Positions 26,566-35,310 of a stretch of 64,000 nucleotides of DNA are shown piece by piece (within the stretch, counting starts at the first letter, position 1; each line of letters begins with the position of its first letter). This DNA is from Arsenicibacter rosenii (GTDB lineage Bacteria; Bacteroidota; Bacteroidia; Cytophagales; Spirosomataceae). The notes beneath the pieces were generated by a model. The model had not been told where the DNA came from, ran no database searches, and saw only the letters and a program-made list of their open reading frames with translations. The position numbers were made by a program, and so were the translations under genes. The stretch spans positions 310,001-374,000 of the forward strand of contig NZ_MORL01000006.1 of NCBI RefSeq assembly GCF_001870735.1. Reading direction: 5' to 3'.

Positions 26566-26946
26566 TTAGTTTCCGGATAAAGCGGCAATACACTCAATTT
26601 CGACCAGACAGCCGTAGTGGAGCGGGCCTGCCGGTACGATGGCACGGGCCGGCCGGTGATCGCCCATGATGCGGGCATAGACCTCATTGACGGAGGGCCA
26701 GTAAGTAATGTCGCTGATGTAAATGGTTGTTTTCAGGACGTGCTGTAAATCGCTGCCGCTCGCTTTCAGGACAGCTTCCATATTGCGCAGACACAGCTCG
26801 GTTTGTTCTTCCAGCGTACCCAACTGAATAGCGCCCTGCTTGTCGACAGGCAGCTGGCCGGAGACATAAACCGTGTTGTTATGCACCATTGCCGGTGCAT
26901 AATGCCCCTTCGGACGGGGCTGATCGGGCAGGTAGATGGCTTTCAT
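26566..26946 (-). CDS. RidA-family (YjgF/YER057c/UK114) protein, catalytic arginine apparently missing
   Basis: This 126-residue RidA-fold protein is usually a homotrimer that hydrolyses reactive enamine/imine intermediates. Family features are YAPAMVHNNTVYVSGQLPVD near the N-terminus and the C-terminal PARAIVPAGPLHYGCLVEIECIA. When this is lined up by hand with E. coli RidA, the position of its catalytic Arg105 falls on the Pro after PAG, so imine deaminase activity is uncertain. Members without this arginine fall in Rid subfamilies of unknown activity. It lies downstream of the M16 peptidase gene on the same strand, separated by a terminator. Confidence 0.88.
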   Translation of the reverse strand: MKAIYLPDQPRPKGHYAPAMVHNNTVYVSGQLPVDKQGAIQLGTLEEQTELCLRNMEAVLKASGSDLQHVLKTTIYISDITYWPSVNEVYARIMGDHRPARAIVPAGPLHYGCLVEIECIAALSGN

Positions 26947-26959
26947 ATTGCGGGAATTG

Positions 26960-27003
26960 TTTTTTTGACAGGATTAACCCAATTAATTAATCCTGTCAAA
27001 AAA
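26960..27003 (-). terminator. terminator between M16 peptidase and ridA-like gene
   Basis: Perfect arms of about 17 bases (TTGACAGGATTAA core on one side, its complement on the other) are flanked by T and A runs on both sides, so it can work on either strand. It lies 18 bases past the M16 peptidase stop. Confidence 0.82.
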
Positions 27004-27021
27004 TGCCTGAAGGATTTATCG

Positions 27022-28266
27022 TTAGTTGGCCGACCGGCGGTAGAACATCGTAGAGCAGTTGTCGGGCCGGAGCACTTCCTGAGCCATGCTGCGGAGCGTG
27101 TCCGGTGTGATGGCCTGAATTTTTGCTGCTTCTTCGTTGACCATGGCGGCATCACCGGCATTGGCGGCGTATGCCAGATTCATGGCGCGGTTGAGCAGCT
27201 CGACTTCCGAAAAGACCAGCGTAGCCTCCGCCTGATTTTTTACTTTCGTTATTTCTTCTTCCGCGATTGATTCCTGTGCCAGGGTGCTAATGACGTCTTC
27301 GACGGCGGCATTGGCTTCCTCAAGCGATACGCCGTCGTTCAGGGTTCCCTGGACGATCATCAACCCGGGGTCAAGTGAGGCCGAAATATGGGCCGAAATG
27401 TTATTAAACAGCGGCTGATCCCGCAGGAGTTTCTGGTAAAGGCGTGATGATTTTCCACGGCCCAGAATATCGCTCAGCAGGTCGGCGTTATAGAAGCCGG
27501 TATCGAAGCGGCCAGGCATGTGCCATACTTTATACAGGGCGTTCAGCGGAACCGTGTCGGCGGTTGTTTCCAGAAAACGGGCCTGTGTCTGGCGCGGTTC
27601 CTGTGGCAGCTGACGCACATACGGATTCCCGGCCGCAATCGGTTCAAACCACTTCTTACAAAGCTGCTTTACTTCTTCGACGGTAACGTTACCAGCCACC
27701 ACCAGAATGGCGTTATTGGGCAGGTAGTATTTGAAAAAGAACGATTTAACGTCGTCCATGGTCGCGTTTTCAATATGGCTGATGTCTTTACCGATCGTTG
27801 CCCACTGGTAGGGATGCTGGGTGTAGGCAAGAGGCCGGAGTTTCAGCCACACATCGCCGTATGGCTGATTCAGGTAACGCTGCTTGAACTCTTCAATGAC
27901 CACCTTCTGCTGCACATCCAGTACCTGCGGGTCGAACGACAGACTCAGCATCCGGTCCGATTCGAGCCAGAAAGCGGTTTCCAGGTTGGCGGCGGGCAGC
28001 GTAATGTAGTAATTGGTAATGTCGGGGCTGGTAAATGCGTTATTTTCGCCTCCTACTTTTTGCAGCGGCTCATCGTAGCTCTGGATATGCTGTGATCCGC
28101 CGAACATCAGGTGTTCAAACAGGTGGGCAAATCCCGTACGGGCCGGGTCTTCATCGCGTGACCCGACATTGTATAAAATATTGACAGCAGCCATCGGTGT
28201 ACTGGCGTCCTCGTGGACATACACCTGCAAGCCGTTTGCTAAAACGAAATGTTCGTAATGAATCAT
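27022..28266 (-). CDS. M16-family zinc metallopeptidase (pitrilysin/processing-peptidase-like)
   Basis: This 414-residue single-unit M16 peptidase carries the inverted zinc motif HLFEH at residues 48-52 (TGFAHLFEHLMFGGS), with the distal glutamate ligand in VVIEEFKQR (Glu125 or 126). The C-terminal half-domain contains the usual KSSRLYQKLLRD segment. No signal peptide is evident, so it is likely cytoplasmic. M16 peptidases of this size act as dimers and are often encoded next to an inactive partner. No partner gene is adjacent here. It is divergent from the TPR gene at 28432. Substrate unknown, with peptide turnover the general family role. Confidence 0.93.
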   Translation of the reverse strand: MIHYEHFVLANGLQVYVHEDASTPMAAVNILYNVGSRDEDPARTGFAHLFEHLMFGGSQHIQSYDEPLQKVGGENNAFTSPDITNYYITLPAANLETAFWLESDRMLSLSFDPQVLDVQQKVVIEEFKQRYLNQPYGDVWLKLRPLAYTQHPYQWATIGKDISHIENATMDDVKSFFFKYYLPNNAILVVAGNVTVEEVKQLCKKWFEPIAAGNPYVRQLPQEPRQTQARFLETTADTVPLNALYKVWHMPGRFDTGFYNADLLSDILGRGKSSRLYQKLLRDQPLFNNISAHISASLDPGLMIVQGTLNDGVSLEEANAAVEDVISTLAQESIAEEEITKVKNQAEATLVFSEVELLNRAMNLAYAANAGDAAMVNEEAAKIQAITPDTLRSMAQEVLRPDNCSTMFYRRSAN

Positions 28267-28431
28267 CTAAACTATTCGGACAAAGGTGTCGTTACTAAAA
28301 CCGAAGTCAGCAAATGTAAAGCCTTCCCGCCAGTTCTGAAAACGATACCGGAAGGTTCTCTTCTTTTAAGACCGGAAGGCAGGTTGTTGAATAAAATACC
28401 CTGTTGGTCCGGTTGGATTAAACAATAACTA

Positions 28432-29541
28432 ATGAAACGATTTTTTCTCTTCTTATTATTCCTTTTTCCTGTTCTTTCATACGGACAGATTACGACCGAT
28501 ACTTACCTTCAGCAGACTATTCAGAAAACGCTGGACAACATTTACAGCTATGATTTTGCGGAGGCTGATCTGTATATGAAGCAGTTGCGTGCCCGTTATC
28601 CCAATCATCCGATCGGACCGATTCTACAGGCTACCAAACTACAGTGGCAATACATGCCGCTGAAAGATAATCCGGTCTATGCCGGTCAGTTTACTCAATC
28701 CTGCAACCAGGCGCTGGCCAGCGCGCAGAAAATGCTGGAAAAGGACAGCGACGATCCGGAAGGGGTGTTCTTTGCCCTTACCGCGCATAGCTATCTGGCC
28801 TTGAAACTATACAATGAGGGGGAAACGATGAAGGCGGTCAATGAGGCCAAAAAAGCCTATGGCTATATGCGTCAGGGATTCAGACTCATGGAGAAAAATC
28901 CTGAATTTTACTTTACGACGGGGCTGTACAACTATTATGTTGAACGTTTTCCGATGGATCATCCGATTGTAAAGCCGGTTATGCTGTTTTTTCAGGACGG
29001 TGATACGGCGCTCGGGCTCCGGCAAATGGACGTAGCCAGTAAGCGGGCTATATTTACACGGATTGAGACGTGCTTTTATCTGTCACATATTTATCTGGAA
29101 CATGAAAGTCAGTTTGCGAAGGCGGCCGTTTATGCGAAGCAACTGGCAGAAAAGCACCCGCAGAATGCACTTTTTGTTATCCGTTACACCGAGAGTCTGA
29201 TACTGGCCGGCCGGTATGACGAGGCAGCGCAATGGCTGGATCGGCTGAAAGGATTACACCATAAGTTTGTGCCGATGCCGGTAAAGGTGCTGGAAGCCAT
29301 GTTGTTTGAAAAAGAGGAGCGGAAAGATGCCGAGGCCGCTGCGCTCTATCAGGCTGCTCTTAAAATGCCGTACTACGACAACTACACAAAAGAGTATTAT
29401 GCCTTTGCCAATGCCGGTTTAGCCCGTATTGCCGCCCGGGCCAGCGACCGCAGCAAAGCCAGAGCCTTTTACAAAAAAGCCCTCGATTACGCCGAATACA
29501 AATCAACCATCCGCGAAGCGAAAGGCTTTATTAAAGAGTGA
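28432..29541 (+). CDS. exported TPR-repeat protein, function unknown
   Basis: This 369-residue protein has a Sec signal (MKRFFLFLLFLFPVLSYGQ) and an all-helical repeat architecture. TPR-like pairs are visible near residues 40-75, 95-135, 215-250 (AAVYAKQLAEKHPQNALFVIRYTESLILAGRYDEAAQWLDRL region) and 285-365. Such proteins usually scaffold periplasmic complexes. It stands alone, divergent from the M16 gene and convergent with dnaX. The last codons overlap the left arm of a long imperfect palindrome. No specific function can be assigned. Confidence 0.85.
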   Translation: MKRFFLFLLFLFPVLSYGQITTDTYLQQTIQKTLDNIYSYDFAEADLYMKQLRARYPNHPIGPILQATKLQWQYMPLKDNPVYAGQFTQSCNQALASAQKMLEKDSDDPEGVFFALTAHSYLALKLYNEGETMKAVNEAKKAYGYMRQGFRLMEKNPEFYFTTGLYNYYVERFPMDHPIVKPVMLFFQDGDTALGLRQMDVASKRAIFTRIETCFYLSHIYLEHESQFAKAAVYAKQLAEKHPQNALFVIRYTESLILAGRYDEAAQWLDRLKGLHHKFVPMPVKVLEAMLFEKEERKDAEAAALYQAALKMPYYDNYTKEYYAFANAGLARIAARASDRSKARAFYKKALDYAEYKSTIREAKGFIKE

Positions 29542-29684
29542 AAGAATGAAAGAGATAAAGAGCGAAAGCATGAAAGAATGAAAGAGCGGCCCGCCGCAGC
29601 GCAGAAAGGGTGGCCGCTGCGCGGTGTTGCTAATGCCGGCTTTACAAGTCGCTCTTTCGCTCTTTCACTCACTCGCTCTTTAAT
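29530..29684. repeat. long imperfect palindrome of GAAAGA-type heptads between convergent genes
   Basis: The left arm (from 29530) reads ATTAAAGAGTGAAAGAATG and onward. The right arm (29651-29684) is complementary through shared words ATTAAAGAG, GTGAAAGAG and GCGAAAGAG, with a GC-rich centre around 29586-29625 that can form its own stem (CCGCAGCGC with GCGCTGCGG-like bases). It runs from the TPR stop to the dnaX stop and probably acts as a bidirectional transcript end. Confidence 0.65.
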
Positions 29685-31567
29685 CAAAAGTCCACGTCCA
29701 GATTCAGGGCATTGCGTAAATCGAGGAGAGCCGGGTTTTTAGCGGCCAGGTAATTAAAACGATCCTGGGGCGTATAAATCATTTTTTTGGTGTCGGGCAC
29801 CACCACACGGTGTTCAACCTGAATCTGCTTATTCTGCAACTGATCGCGCAGGTAGGCGAGTAATTCCGGTTTCAGGTCGACCATAAGGTTGGCCTGAATG
29901 TTGTTATCCAGCGCAATGTGAACCGTTGTCCCTTCGAGCGTGATCTCCCGGTTAAACATCAACTCCTCCGACATAGAATCGAACTGTTGCTTGCGCAGAC
30001 GCGCAAAAGCATGCCAGGTGCGCTGAAGCGCGTCAAAATTGAACGGCTTATCGGGACGGCTGCTGCTGATGGTTTGTTGTTCGGCCTGTTGCTGCTCTGC
30101 GGCCTGCGGTTTGCTGTTGAGGCTGACCGTTGAGCGCAGCCGGCTGCTGGCCGGACGCTGAATGACCGGCTTTTCCAGAACCACGCTGTCGGTCACGGCA
30201 ACGCTGGTTGCCACCACACTACCCGCTGTCGTTTTCTCCGGAGCAGGTATGGTTGACCGGCCATACCCATTAACCGGTTCGCTGGTATAGCCGCCGGGTG
30301 GCAGAACCGAAGGCGTTTCTACAGGCGTTGGCCGGGCTATGGCGTGACCATTGTCATTTTTTTTTTCGGCCGCTGCCGGAACAGCTACCGTCGACAGATC
30401 GGCTGCCGGTATCGTTGTGCCGCCCGAAGAGCCGTTGAGCGGCAGCTCAGGCATGGCATCCCAGTTGAGTACGTGGCGCAGGTTGGCCAGCTTCATCAGG
30501 CACAACTCAACGTGCAGACGCTGGTCTTTTGCCTGTTTGTAGTTCATGTCGCACTGCCCGCCGATGCTCAGCGCCGACAGCAGAAACGACATCGGGGCAT
30601 TGGCCGACTGGGCCAGGTACTTCGCCTTGACCGTTTCGGTCACCTGCAACAGCTGTACGGTAGCGGAATCCTTGCAGACCAGCAAATCGCGGAAGTGCCG
30701 GCTAAGGCCAACCACAAACTGATGGGCATCGAAGCCCTTACGCAGAATCTCGTCGAGGGTCAGCAGGGTCTTGGTCAGGTTGCCTTCGAGGAGCGCATCC
30801 GTGAGCCGGAAATAGTAGTCGTAGTCAAGAATGTGGAGGTTATCCAGCACTTCCTTGTAGCGCAGGGTCCGGTCGGTTGAGAACGTAACGTTCAGATCGA
30901 ACATCGACAGCGCATCCCGGAGCCCGCCGTCAGCTTTCTGGGCAATCAGCTCAAGAGCGTCGTACTCTACCGAAATGTCTTCTTTCTGCGCAATACGGCC
31001 GAGGTGGTCGGCAATGTCTTTCGGCTGAATCCGGTTAAAGTCAAAAATCTGGCAGCGCGACAGAATCGTCGGCAGGATTTTGTGCTTTTCTGTGGTGGCC
31101 AGAATAAAAATAGCGTAGGATGGCGGTTCTTCCAGTGTTTTCAGGAAGGCGTTGAAGGCCGCCTGCGACAGCATGTGCACCTCATCGATGATATAGATCT
31201 TGTATTGACCCGACTGGGGCGGATAACGGACCTGATCGATCAGGTTCCGGATATCTTCGACGGAGTTATTGGAAGCAGCATCGAGCTCATGAATGTTAAA
31301 CGAAGCATTCTGCTTGAAACTGACACAAGATTCGCATTCGTCACAGGCTTCAATGTCGGGGGTAAGGTTCTGGCAGTTGATGGTTTTGGCCAGAATCCGG
31401 GCACAGGTGGTTTTGCCGACGCCCCGTGGACCGCAAAACAAGAACGCCTGAGCTAAGTGATTGGTACGGATAGCATTACGAAGCGTTGTTGTAATATGTT
31501 CCTGCCCGACTACGGTATCGAAGGTGGCTGGACGGTACTTGCGGGCGGAGACCACGAAATTTTCCAT
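29684..31567 (-). CDS. dnaX: DNA polymerase III subunits gamma/tau
   Basis: This 627-residue clamp-loader ATPase opens and loads the sliding clamp and links the two polymerase cores. Visible motifs are Walker A GPRGVGKT (46-53), zinc-binding cysteines C65, C75, C78 and C81, Walker B IIDEVH (127-131 region), sensor 1 ATTEKHKI and the SRC motif (170-172). Domain III follows, then a low-complexity linker at about 375-510 rich in P, V, T, A and Q, and a C-terminal tau-like domain. The promoter-like pair at 31572-31603 is so close that the transcript may begin at the start codon. No slippery frameshift site was confirmed. Confidence 0.97.
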   Translation of the reverse strand: MENFVVSARKYRPATFDTVVGQEHITTTLRNAIRTNHLAQAFLFCGPRGVGKTTCARILAKTINCQNLTPDIEACDECESCVSFKQNASFNIHELDAASNNSVEDIRNLIDQVRYPPQSGQYKIYIIDEVHMLSQAAFNAFLKTLEEPPSYAIFILATTEKHKILPTILSRCQIFDFNRIQPKDIADHLGRIAQKEDISVEYDALELIAQKADGGLRDALSMFDLNVTFSTDRTLRYKEVLDNLHILDYDYYFRLTDALLEGNLTKTLLTLDEILRKGFDAHQFVVGLSRHFRDLLVCKDSATVQLLQVTETVKAKYLAQSANAPMSFLLSALSIGGQCDMNYKQAKDQRLHVELCLMKLANLRHVLNWDAMPELPLNGSSGGTTIPAADLSTVAVPAAAEKKNDNGHAIARPTPVETPSVLPPGGYTSEPVNGYGRSTIPAPEKTTAGSVVATSVAVTDSVVLEKPVIQRPASSRLRSTVSLNSKPQAAEQQQAEQQTISSSRPDKPFNFDALQRTWHAFARLRKQQFDSMSEELMFNREITLEGTTVHIALDNNIQANLMVDLKPELLAYLRDQLQNKQIQVEHRVVVPDTKKMIYTPQDRFNYLAAKNPALLDLRNALNLDVDF

Positions 31568-31571
31568 ACAT

Positions 31572-31603
31572 CAAAATTAATACTTTGGGGGCGGCTTTTC
31601 AAA
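31572..31603 (-). promoter_or_regulatory. strong candidate dnaX promoter (possibly leaderless transcript)
   Basis: On the minus strand TTTG (complement of 31600-31603), a 20-base spacer and TAATTTTG (complement of 31572-31579) match the Bacteroidota consensus fully. The dnaX ATG begins at 31567, 5 bases after the -7 box, leaving almost no room for a leader. Confidence 0.65.
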
Positions 31604-31646
31604 TCAGATTGGATAGTGGAGGTGAACGGAGGGGTAGGGAAATGTG

Positions 31647-31654
31647 TATTTTTA
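31647..31654 (+). promoter_or_regulatory. weak candidate -7 box for ispF
   Basis: TATTTTTA (TAnnTTTG with the last base changed), 29 bases before the ispF start. No -33 box seen. Confidence 0.3.
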
Positions 31655-31683
31655 CCGCATATTCATTGCATACAGATTTTAAC

Positions 31684-32163
31684 ATGAAAATAAGGGTCGG
31701 ACAGGGATATGATGTCCATAAGTTAGTAGAAGGCCACCCGTTCTGGCTGGGCGGCATTCAGATTGAACATACACACGGGGCATACGGCCATTCCGACGCG
31801 GATGTGGTTTGTCACGTTATTTGTGATGCGTTGCTCGGGGCTGCTAATATGCGCAATATCGGCTACCATTTTTCGGATAAGGATCCGCGCTGGAAAGGGG
31901 TTGACAGTAAAGTGCTGCTGGCCGAAGTGCTGCGGATGGTTCGGGAAGCGGGCTACGAGGTCTCAAATGTTGACGTAACGGTTGTTTTGCAGGAACCGAA
32001 GCTGAATCCGCATATTCCGGCGATGAAAGCCTGTCTGGCGGGGGTGATGCAGATTCCGGAAGACGATATTTCGATTAAGGCGACCACGTCGGAGCACCTG
32101 GGCTTCGTCGGCCGTAAAGAAGGCATCGCCGCGCATTGCGTCGCATTGATTGTGAAGGGATAA
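31684..32163 (+). CDS. ispF: 2-C-methyl-D-erythritol 2,4-cyclodiphosphate synthase
   Basis: This 159-residue enzyme of the non-mevalonate isoprenoid pathway cyclises CDP-methylerythritol phosphate with release of CMP. Metal ligands D10, H12 (GQGYDVHKL) and H44 (GHSDADVVCH) are present, followed by the family loop HFSDKDPRWKG and KATTSEHLGFVGRKEGIAAHC. ATG 31684 is chosen because the conserved N-terminus begins there. Length is standard. It is divergent from dnaX and not next to ispD. Confidence 0.97.
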   Translation: MKIRVGQGYDVHKLVEGHPFWLGGIQIEHTHGAYGHSDADVVCHVICDALLGAANMRNIGYHFSDKDPRWKGVDSKVLLAEVLRMVREAGYEVSNVDVTVVLQEPKLNPHIPAMKACLAGVMQIPEDDISIKATTSEHLGFVGRKEGIAAHCVALIVKG

Positions 32164-32204
32164 CGGCTGGATGGTGCTGGATGGCTGATACTGGATACTG
32201 AGGG

Positions 32205-32267
32205 AGTGGTGGCACGACTGGTATTTTATTGGCCAAATGCCAGCCACGGACCAGTCGTGCCACCACT
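32205..32267. repeat. perfect 18-base palindrome, AGTGGTGGCACG-type
   Basis: Arms 32205-32222 and 32250-32267 are exactly complementary (AGTGGTGGCACGACTGGT), with a 27-base loop that holds a TGGCC / GCCAGCCA sub-dyad. It is preceded by GCTGGATGG/GATACTGG direct words (32166-32200). No T-run follows. A 12-base piece (AGTGGTGGCACG) recurs at 35905-35916 within the Aag gene. Confidence 0.85.
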
Positions 32268-32359
32268 AACCCCATACGTAGAGACTAATATACCTCTGGC
32301 AGATACCGCCCTTCAAAACGAAAAAAGTAGTATTTTGCTCCTTGTTAACTGCTCAAAAC

Positions 32360-33481
32360 ATGATGTACCGTCTATTGCTGCTTTGCTTACTGTCGGCAGC
32401 CTGCTCGGCTCAAACGACCCAACAGCCGATTGAACAACCCCTTGGCTTTGAAGAATACGATCCTGTCTCGACCCTGAAAGTGCCTGAGCATAAGCTCACA
32501 AAGGCCAAATTTCCGTTTATTGATGTGCATAATCATCAGGGTAACATGGACGCCGCGAGCCTGAAAAACCTGCTTCAGGATATGGACAAACTTAACCTGC
32601 AGGTAATGGTCAACCTGAGCGGGCGGGGCTGGGGCGCCGAAGAAGCGAGTACGAAGTTCTTTAATGATGCGGTGAGCAGTATTCGTGCAAACAGCCCGAA
32701 ACGGTTTATCCTGTTTACCAACATTCTCTTTGGCGGCATTGGCAAACCCGGCTGGACAGAAGAGGCCGTGAAGCAGCTGGAAGCCGATGTGAAAAACGGT
32801 GCACAGGGCCTGAAAATCTACAAAAGCCTGGGTCTGAATGTAAAAGACAGCAACGGTAAGCGGGTGGCCGTTGATGACCCGCGCCTCGACCCGATCTGGG
32901 CCAAATGCGGCGAACTCGGTATTCCGGTTCTGATTCATACGGCCGACCCTAAGTCGTTCTGGGACCCGATGGATCGTTACAACGAGCGCTGGCTGGAGCT
33001 GAAACTGCATCCGGGCCGCCGCCGTGGAGCGAATGATCCGGTGCCCTGGGAGAAACTGCTGACGGAGCAGCACAGTGTGTTCCGCAAACACCCGAAAACG
33101 ACGTTTATCAACGCGCACATGGGCTGGTATCCGAACGATCTGGCAAAACTAGACAGTGTGATGAAGGTTTACCCCAATACACTGGTCGAAATCGGGGCCG
33201 TAATTGCCGAACTGGGCCGTCAGCCACGGGCGGCAAAGAAATTCTTTGAGAAGTATCAGGACCGGATTCTGTTCGGAAAAGACTCATGGGTGCCGTCGGA
33301 GTATGCCACGTATTTCCGCGTGCTGGAGACCGAAGATGAATACTTCCCGTACCACAAAAAATACCATGCGTTCTGGCGCATGTACGGGATGGGGCTGCCG
33401 GACAGTATCCTGAAAAAAGTGTATTACAAAAACGCACTGCGGATCATCCCGAATATCGACAAAAGCCAGTTCCCTGACTGA
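32360..33481 (+). CDS. amidohydrolase-family lipoprotein
   Basis: This 373-residue protein has a lipoprotein signal (YRLLLLCLLSAAC) and a TIM-barrel amidohydrolase_2-type domain. Probable metal-site residues are seen in FIDVHNHQG (HxH), LIHTADPKSFWDP, FINAHMGWYPND and ILFGKDSW. Relatives include decarboxylases and lactonases, so the reaction cannot be named. Two adjacent ATGs (32360 and 32363) are possible. It is 39 bases upstream of the enolase-superfamily gene in the same direction, suggesting a small catabolic operon. Its lipid anchor places it in the periplasm or outer membrane, whereas the next enzyme is cytoplasmic. Confidence 0.86.
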   Translation: MMYRLLLLCLLSAACSAQTTQQPIEQPLGFEEYDPVSTLKVPEHKLTKAKFPFIDVHNHQGNMDAASLKNLLQDMDKLNLQVMVNLSGRGWGAEEASTKFFNDAVSSIRANSPKRFILFTNILFGGIGKPGWTEEAVKQLEADVKNGAQGLKIYKSLGLNVKDSNGKRVAVDDPRLDPIWAKCGELGIPVLIHTADPKSFWDPMDRYNERWLELKLHPGRRRGANDPVPWEKLLTEQHSVFRKHPKTTFINAHMGWYPNDLAKLDSVMKVYPNTLVEIGAVIAELGRQPRAAKKFFEKYQDRILFGKDSWVPSEYATYFRVLETEDEYFPYHKKYHAFWRMYGMGLPDSILKKVYYKNALRIIPNIDKSQFPD

Positions 33482-33520
33482 TTATAGGTTTGTTACTACG
33501 GCAACCTACCCGATTGATTT

Positions 33521-34627
33521 ATGAAAATTACCGCGATTTCGCTTTATCGGTACGATATTCCGCTGAAAGCGCCGATTACCATTTCGCTGGGTACCATTGA
33601 CTCGGCCCGCAATATGCTGGTACAGATACAAACCGATGAAGGCATTACCGGCTGGGGCGAAGGGTCGCCGTTCTGGATGATTGTCGGCGAAACCCAGGCG
33701 TCGGGACTGGCCGCTGCCCGCGACATGGCGAAACTGCTCGTTGGCCGCGATCCGCTCGATATAGAAGGCTGCCTGGAAGCATTAATCCGCTACCTGCCCG
33801 GCCATCCGACGACCCGCTCGGCCTTCGACATGGCGCTGTATGACGTAGCGGCACAGGCAGCCAACATGCCGTTGTACCGGTTTCTGGGCGGTAGCAAACG
33901 CGAACTGGTTACCGACGAAACGATTTACATCAATACGCCCGAACGCATGGTGGAAGACGCGCTGCGGATCAAGGCGAACGGGGGAGAAGCCGTTAAAATT
34001 AAGCTGGGCACCAACCGCCGCGACGATATCCGGCGGGTCGAAGCCATCCGGAAAGCCATCGGCGACGATATTCCGGTCCGGACGGATGCCAATCAGGGGT
34101 GGGATGTGGTCACGGCCTCGGCGGTGCTTAAGGCCATCGGCGACCTGAACGTAGAATACTGCGAACAGCCCGTCCGCCGGCATGATATCCGTGGTCTGCG
34201 GCAGGTGCGGCAGGCTTCGCCCGTCCCTATTATGGCCGACGAATCGCTTTTCGACGCGGTCGATGCCATTCGGCTGGTCCGCGAAGAAGCCGTTGACTAC
34301 TTCAACATCAAGCTGTCGAAAAGCGGCGGTATTCTGGATGCGCTGCGGATCATCGGTATTGCTGAAGCCGCCGCGACCCGCTGCATGATCGGTTGTATGT
34401 CGGAGTCGCGGTTGGGTATTACCGCTAAGGCTCACCTTGCGTCTGCGCGCCGGAATGTGACATTCTACGATCTGGACGCCCATTTCGAACATGCCATCGA
34501 CCCCGTCGTTGGCGGGGCAACCTACGCCGGTTACCATATTACTCTACCCGACGTGCCGGGTCTGGGTGCTACCGTCGATCCTGCCTTCGTGGCCAATTGC
34601 GAAAAAGAAACGTTTTTTAGTGAATAA
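33521..34627 (+). CDS. enolase-superfamily enzyme, probable dipeptide epimerase
   Basis: This 368-residue mandelate racemase/muconate-lactonizing family protein has acid/base lysines K159-x-K161 (AVKIKLG) and K264 (NIKLSKSGG), and metal ligands D189, E215 and D240 (RTDANQGW, EQP, MADES). D317-x-D319 near the C-terminus (FYDLD) matches the D-x-D motif that binds the peptide amino group in L-Ala-D/L-Glu epimerases. Those enzymes convert murein-derived dipeptides for recycling. Epimerase is the best guess, though substrate range within the family is wide. It follows a lipoprotein amidohydrolase. Confidence 0.85.
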   Translation: MKITAISLYRYDIPLKAPITISLGTIDSARNMLVQIQTDEGITGWGEGSPFWMIVGETQASGLAAARDMAKLLVGRDPLDIEGCLEALIRYLPGHPTTRSAFDMALYDVAAQAANMPLYRFLGGSKRELVTDETIYINTPERMVEDALRIKANGGEAVKIKLGTNRRDDIRRVEAIRKAIGDDIPVRTDANQGWDVVTASAVLKAIGDLNVEYCEQPVRRHDIRGLRQVRQASPVPIMADESLFDAVDAIRLVREEAVDYFNIKLSKSGGILDALRIIGIAEAAATRCMIGCMSESRLGITAKAHLASARRNVTFYDLDAHFEHAIDPVVGGATYAGYHITLPDVPGLGATVDPAFVANCEKETFFSE

Positions 34628-34636
34628 TGAAAAATG

Positions 34637-34702
34637 TATCATAGACAATGTGAAAGCATAACGGGCCCCCAAGCCATTATTCGTTTTCCATTGTCCATGA
34701 TA
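34637..34702. repeat. intergenic imperfect palindrome with AATGAATAATG-type words
   Basis: TATCATAGACAATG (34637-34650) and CATTGTCCATGATA (34689-34702) are complementary at 13 of 14 positions. GAATAATG at 34622-34629 recurs as its complement near 34675-34682. AAAATGTATCA (34631-34641) recurs exactly, inverted, at 46821-46831, which ties this element to the one at 46744. Confidence 0.7.
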
Positions 34703-34719
34703 TATGTCCCGTAACAACC

Positions 34720-35277
34720 ATGCAGATTACACTTGCCCGAACGGAAGCTGACCTACAGGGTATTCTGACGTTGCAACAGAAGAACCTGACCAAAAATTTA
34801 CCGGCCGATATCCAGAGCCAGCAAGGCTTTGTGACGGTGGAGCACGATCCTGATGTGCTCCGGAAAATGAACGAGGCTGCTCCCCATGTAATCGCCAAAG
34901 ACGGCGATACGGTTGTGGGGTATGCCATCACCATGCTGTCGCAGTTTGGTGAATCCGTACCCGAACTGGTGCCCTTGTTTGCCCGCCTGGACTCGCTGGA
35001 ATACAATGGCCGGTCGCTGGGCAGTCAGCGGTATTATGTTATGGGGCAGATTTGTGTCGGTGAAGGCTATCGGGGGCAGGGCATTTTTGATAAGTTGTAT
35101 CAGTTTCACCGCGAAACCTACAGCGACCGGTTTGATGTGTTTGTGACTGATATCTCAGAACGGAATACCCGCAGCCAGCGTGCGCACGAGCGGGTCGGGT
35201 TCAGGCCCATCAGCCGCTTCTACGACGAAAACCTGAACGAGACCTGGATTATCGTTGTCTGGGACTGGACGCTGTAA
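34720..35277 (+). CDS. GNAT-family N-acetyltransferase
   Basis: This 185-residue protein has a GNAT fold. The acetyl-CoA-binding motif A is visible as GQICVGEGYRGQGIFDKLY (R/Q-x-x-G-x-G/A pattern), with the C-terminal RNTRSQRAHERVGFRPI motif B segment. Substrate cannot be predicted. It lies after an intergenic palindrome and convergent with the Aag gene. Confidence 0.88.
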   Translation: MQITLARTEADLQGILTLQQKNLTKNLPADIQSQQGFVTVEHDPDVLRKMNEAAPHVIAKDGDTVVGYAITMLSQFGESVPELVPLFARLDSLEYNGRSLGSQRYYVMGQICVGEGYRGQGIFDKLYQFHRETYSDRFDVFVTDISERNTRSQRAHERVGFRPISRFYDENLNETWIIVVWDWTL

Positions 35278-35310
35278 AATGAACTATCATCGCGCGACGA
35301 CCATTCCGTT

